The notes beneath the pieces are model-generated. The model was not told the DNA's origin and did no database searches. It saw only the letters and a list, made by a program, of their open reading frames with translations. Shown piece by piece: positions 62,656 to 64,000 of a DNA stretch of 64,000 nt. The translations under genes were made by a program, and so were the position numbers. Origin of the DNA: Gracilimonas sp046602855 (GTDB lineage Bacteria; Bacteroidota; Rhodothermia; Balneolales; Balneolaceae); the NCBI RefSeq assembly GCF_046602855.1, contig NZ_JBKINJ010000001.1:310001-374000 (forward strand), given 5' to 3'. Numbering within the stretch: position 1 is the first letter of the stretch; each line of letters opens with the position of its first letter.

Positions 62656-63996
62656 ATGGCAAAGACGAAGACCCAATATGAATGCTCCAACTGTGGGTAT
62701 ATCTCTCCAAAATGGAATGGGAGTTGTCCCTCATGTGGAGAATGGAATACCTTTGTTGAAAAGACCGTTAGCAAAGGAAAGTCTTCATCGGCTCATAAAG
62801 CGAAAGTTGAAGGGCTTGAAGCAACAGCTGCTCCGAAAAAACTGGAGGATGTTGAAACCTCAGAAAAAACCCGATTCACCAGTAACATCAGTGAACTGGA
62901 TCGTGTATTGGGCGGTGGATTTTTACCCGGCTCGTATGTTTTAATTGGTGGTGAACCGGGAGTTGGTAAGAGTACATTGACTCTCCAGATCGCCAAATCA
63001 AACCCTGAACTCACCATATTATATTGTGCCGGTGAGGAATCAGCAGGTCAGATCAAACAACGAGCAGCCCGTCTTGGTGTAAAATCAGATAAGCTGCTGG
63101 TCTATAACGAAACACAGGTAGATAGCATAATCGCTGAAGCACAAAAAATGCAGCCAGATCTACTGATAGTAGATTCCATACAGACGGTATATAGAACGGA
63201 ACTATCAAGTATGCCCGGCAGTATTCAGCAGGTTAAAGAGTGTGCAGCTTTATTTCAGCAGCTGGCCAAGCGAAAGAATATTACCACGCTTGTGATCGGT
63301 CACGTAACCAAAGAAGGTGATATAGCCGGGCCACGAGTTCTGGAACATATGGTGGATACCGTTCTTCAGTTCGAAGGAGATAAGCAATATACGTATCGAT
63401 TATTAAGGAGCCTGAAAAACCGATTTGGGGCAGCTCAGGAAGTAGGAGTCTTTGAAATGAAATCGGATGGGCTGAGTGAAGTATCCAATCCATCTGAGCT
63501 TTTTATTTCCGATAAAACAGCAGGTGTGAGTGGAAATGCTGTGGTTTGTACAATGGAAGGGACACGTCCACTTTTGATAGAGGTGCAAGCATTAGTAACA
63601 CCCTCAGCCTACGGTTCACCCCAGAGAACGGCAAACGGTTTTGACCGAAATCGGTTATTGCTACTGCTGGCAGTATTGGAAAAACGCGTAGGGAAGAATT
63701 TTTCGAATCACGATGTTTACCTGAATATTGCCGGTGGGTTCAGGCTCAATGATCCTGCCGGAGATCTTGGAGTATGTTGTGCTCTCGTTTCCAGCTTGAT
63801 GGATGAGGCGGTTGCTCAAAACATGGCCTTTGTAGGAGAAGTTGGTTTAGGCGGAGAGGTGCGGACCGTGCCCCATTTGGAGCAAAGGATCAAAGAAGCT
63901 AAAAAACTGGGCTTTAAGGAATTGGTAGCACCGGATTCAAAACAGAAAGATGGCATCAGGTATTTACATGAGGCCATAAAAAAAGCCCTCAGGTAA
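62656..63996 (+). CDS. radA: DNA repair protein RadA
   Basis: From ATG 62656 (MAKTKTQYECSNCGYISPKW) the protein is 446 residues; an upstream frame extension overlaps the previous gene. It is a RecA-like helicase that drives branch migration in recombination. Order of parts: zinc finger CSNCG...CPSCGEW (residues 10-31), Walker A GGEPGVGKST near 98, Walker B LLIVDSIQTVY, the RadA-specific KNRFG, and a Lon-like C-terminal domain (NIAGGFRLNDPAGDLGVCCA, GEVGLGGEVRTVPHLEQRI). The window ends four bases after its stop. Confidence 0.97.
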   Translation: MAKTKTQYECSNCGYISPKWNGSCPSCGEWNTFVEKTVSKGKSSSAHKAKVEGLEATAAPKKLEDVETSEKTRFTSNISELDRVLGGGFLPGSYVLIGGEPGVGKSTLTLQIAKSNPELTILYCAGEESAGQIKQRAARLGVKSDKLLVYNETQVDSIIAEAQKMQPDLLIVDSIQTVYRTELSSMPGSIQQVKECAALFQQLAKRKNITTLVIGHVTKEGDIAGPRVLEHMVDTVLQFEGDKQYTYRLLRSLKNRFGAAQEVGVFEMKSDGLSEVSNPSELFISDKTAGVSGNAVVCTMEGTRPLLIEVQALVTPSAYGSPQRTANGFDRNRLLLLLAVLEKRVGKNFSNHDVYLNIAGGFRLNDPAGDLGVCCALVSSLMDEAVAQNMAFVGEVGLGGEVRTVPHLEQRIKEAKKLGFKELVAPDSKQKDGIRYLHEAIKKALR

Positions 63997-64000
63997 AACC

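Overview
The window looks like chromosomal DNA from a member of the Balneolota/Bacteroidota-type bacteria, most likely a marine or halophilic Balneola/Gracilimonas-like organism. This is inferred from paired SusC/RagA and SusD/RagB genes, several GWxTD-domain lipoproteins, a PorW/SprE-like TPR lipoprotein, the order sigma-54 regulator-lptE-TPR gene, a stand-alone short PurL, and weak or absent Shine-Dalgarno sequences. Most of the window is core metabolism and housekeeping, with two accessory stretches (about 14.2-16.4 kb and 18-34.9 kb).

Layout. 0.2-5.4 kb: a CoA-transferase, a small membrane-protein gene broken by an in-frame amber codon, purL, a gene remnant and a short-chain dehydrogenase. 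5.5-12.4 kb: a candidate exopolysaccharide locus. It has a single-domain response regulator, a membrane-anchored HEAT-repeat protein, a processive GT2 synthase and a TPR plus beta-barrel (YaiO/PgaA-like) exporter in tightly coupled order (TAATG and TGATG junctions). Facing them is an LtaS/sulfatase-type membrane transferase whose C-terminal TPR array resembles that of the exporter. 12.7-17.8 kb: lysine 6-aminotransferase and ornithine aminotransferase flank a small mobile region. That region holds the mobile mystery protein A/B pair (B is frameshifted) and two nearly identical GIY-YIG genes, interleaved with one intact and two decayed copies of an initiator tRNA.

18-34.9 kb: an AT-rich SusCD/GWxTD region with two SusC-SusD pairs, three full-length GWxTD lipoproteins, one truncated GWxTD copy and two unrecognised exported proteins. 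The segment carrying SusC2-SusD2-GWxTD2-lipoprotein lies between two 689-bp direct repeats made of the 3' half of a GWxTD gene, which looks like integration of a roughly 8-kb module. No glycoside hydrolase, sulfatase, peptidase or sigma/anti-sigma pair is present, so this is not a classical polysaccharide utilisation locus.

35-64 kb: pyruvate kinase, PorW-like lipoprotein, pyrD, pabB, a MoxR/Mg-chelatase-like ATPase, L31, an MBL hydrolase, a TPR protein, lptE, a sigma-54 regulator, an Lrp-type regulator, serS, an S9 peptidase, a tRNA-dihydrouridine synthase, a luciferase-like oxidoreductase, a tetR-tolC-adaptor-RND efflux operon, class I fructose-bisphosphate aldolase, a flippase-like membrane protein and radA. 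Several strong intrinsic terminators separate the units.

The best candidates for something undescribed are (1) the GWxTD/SusCD module with flanking repeats and (2) the exopolysaccharide locus with matched TPR domains on exporter and transferase. Functions are inferred from motifs read by eye; no database search was run.
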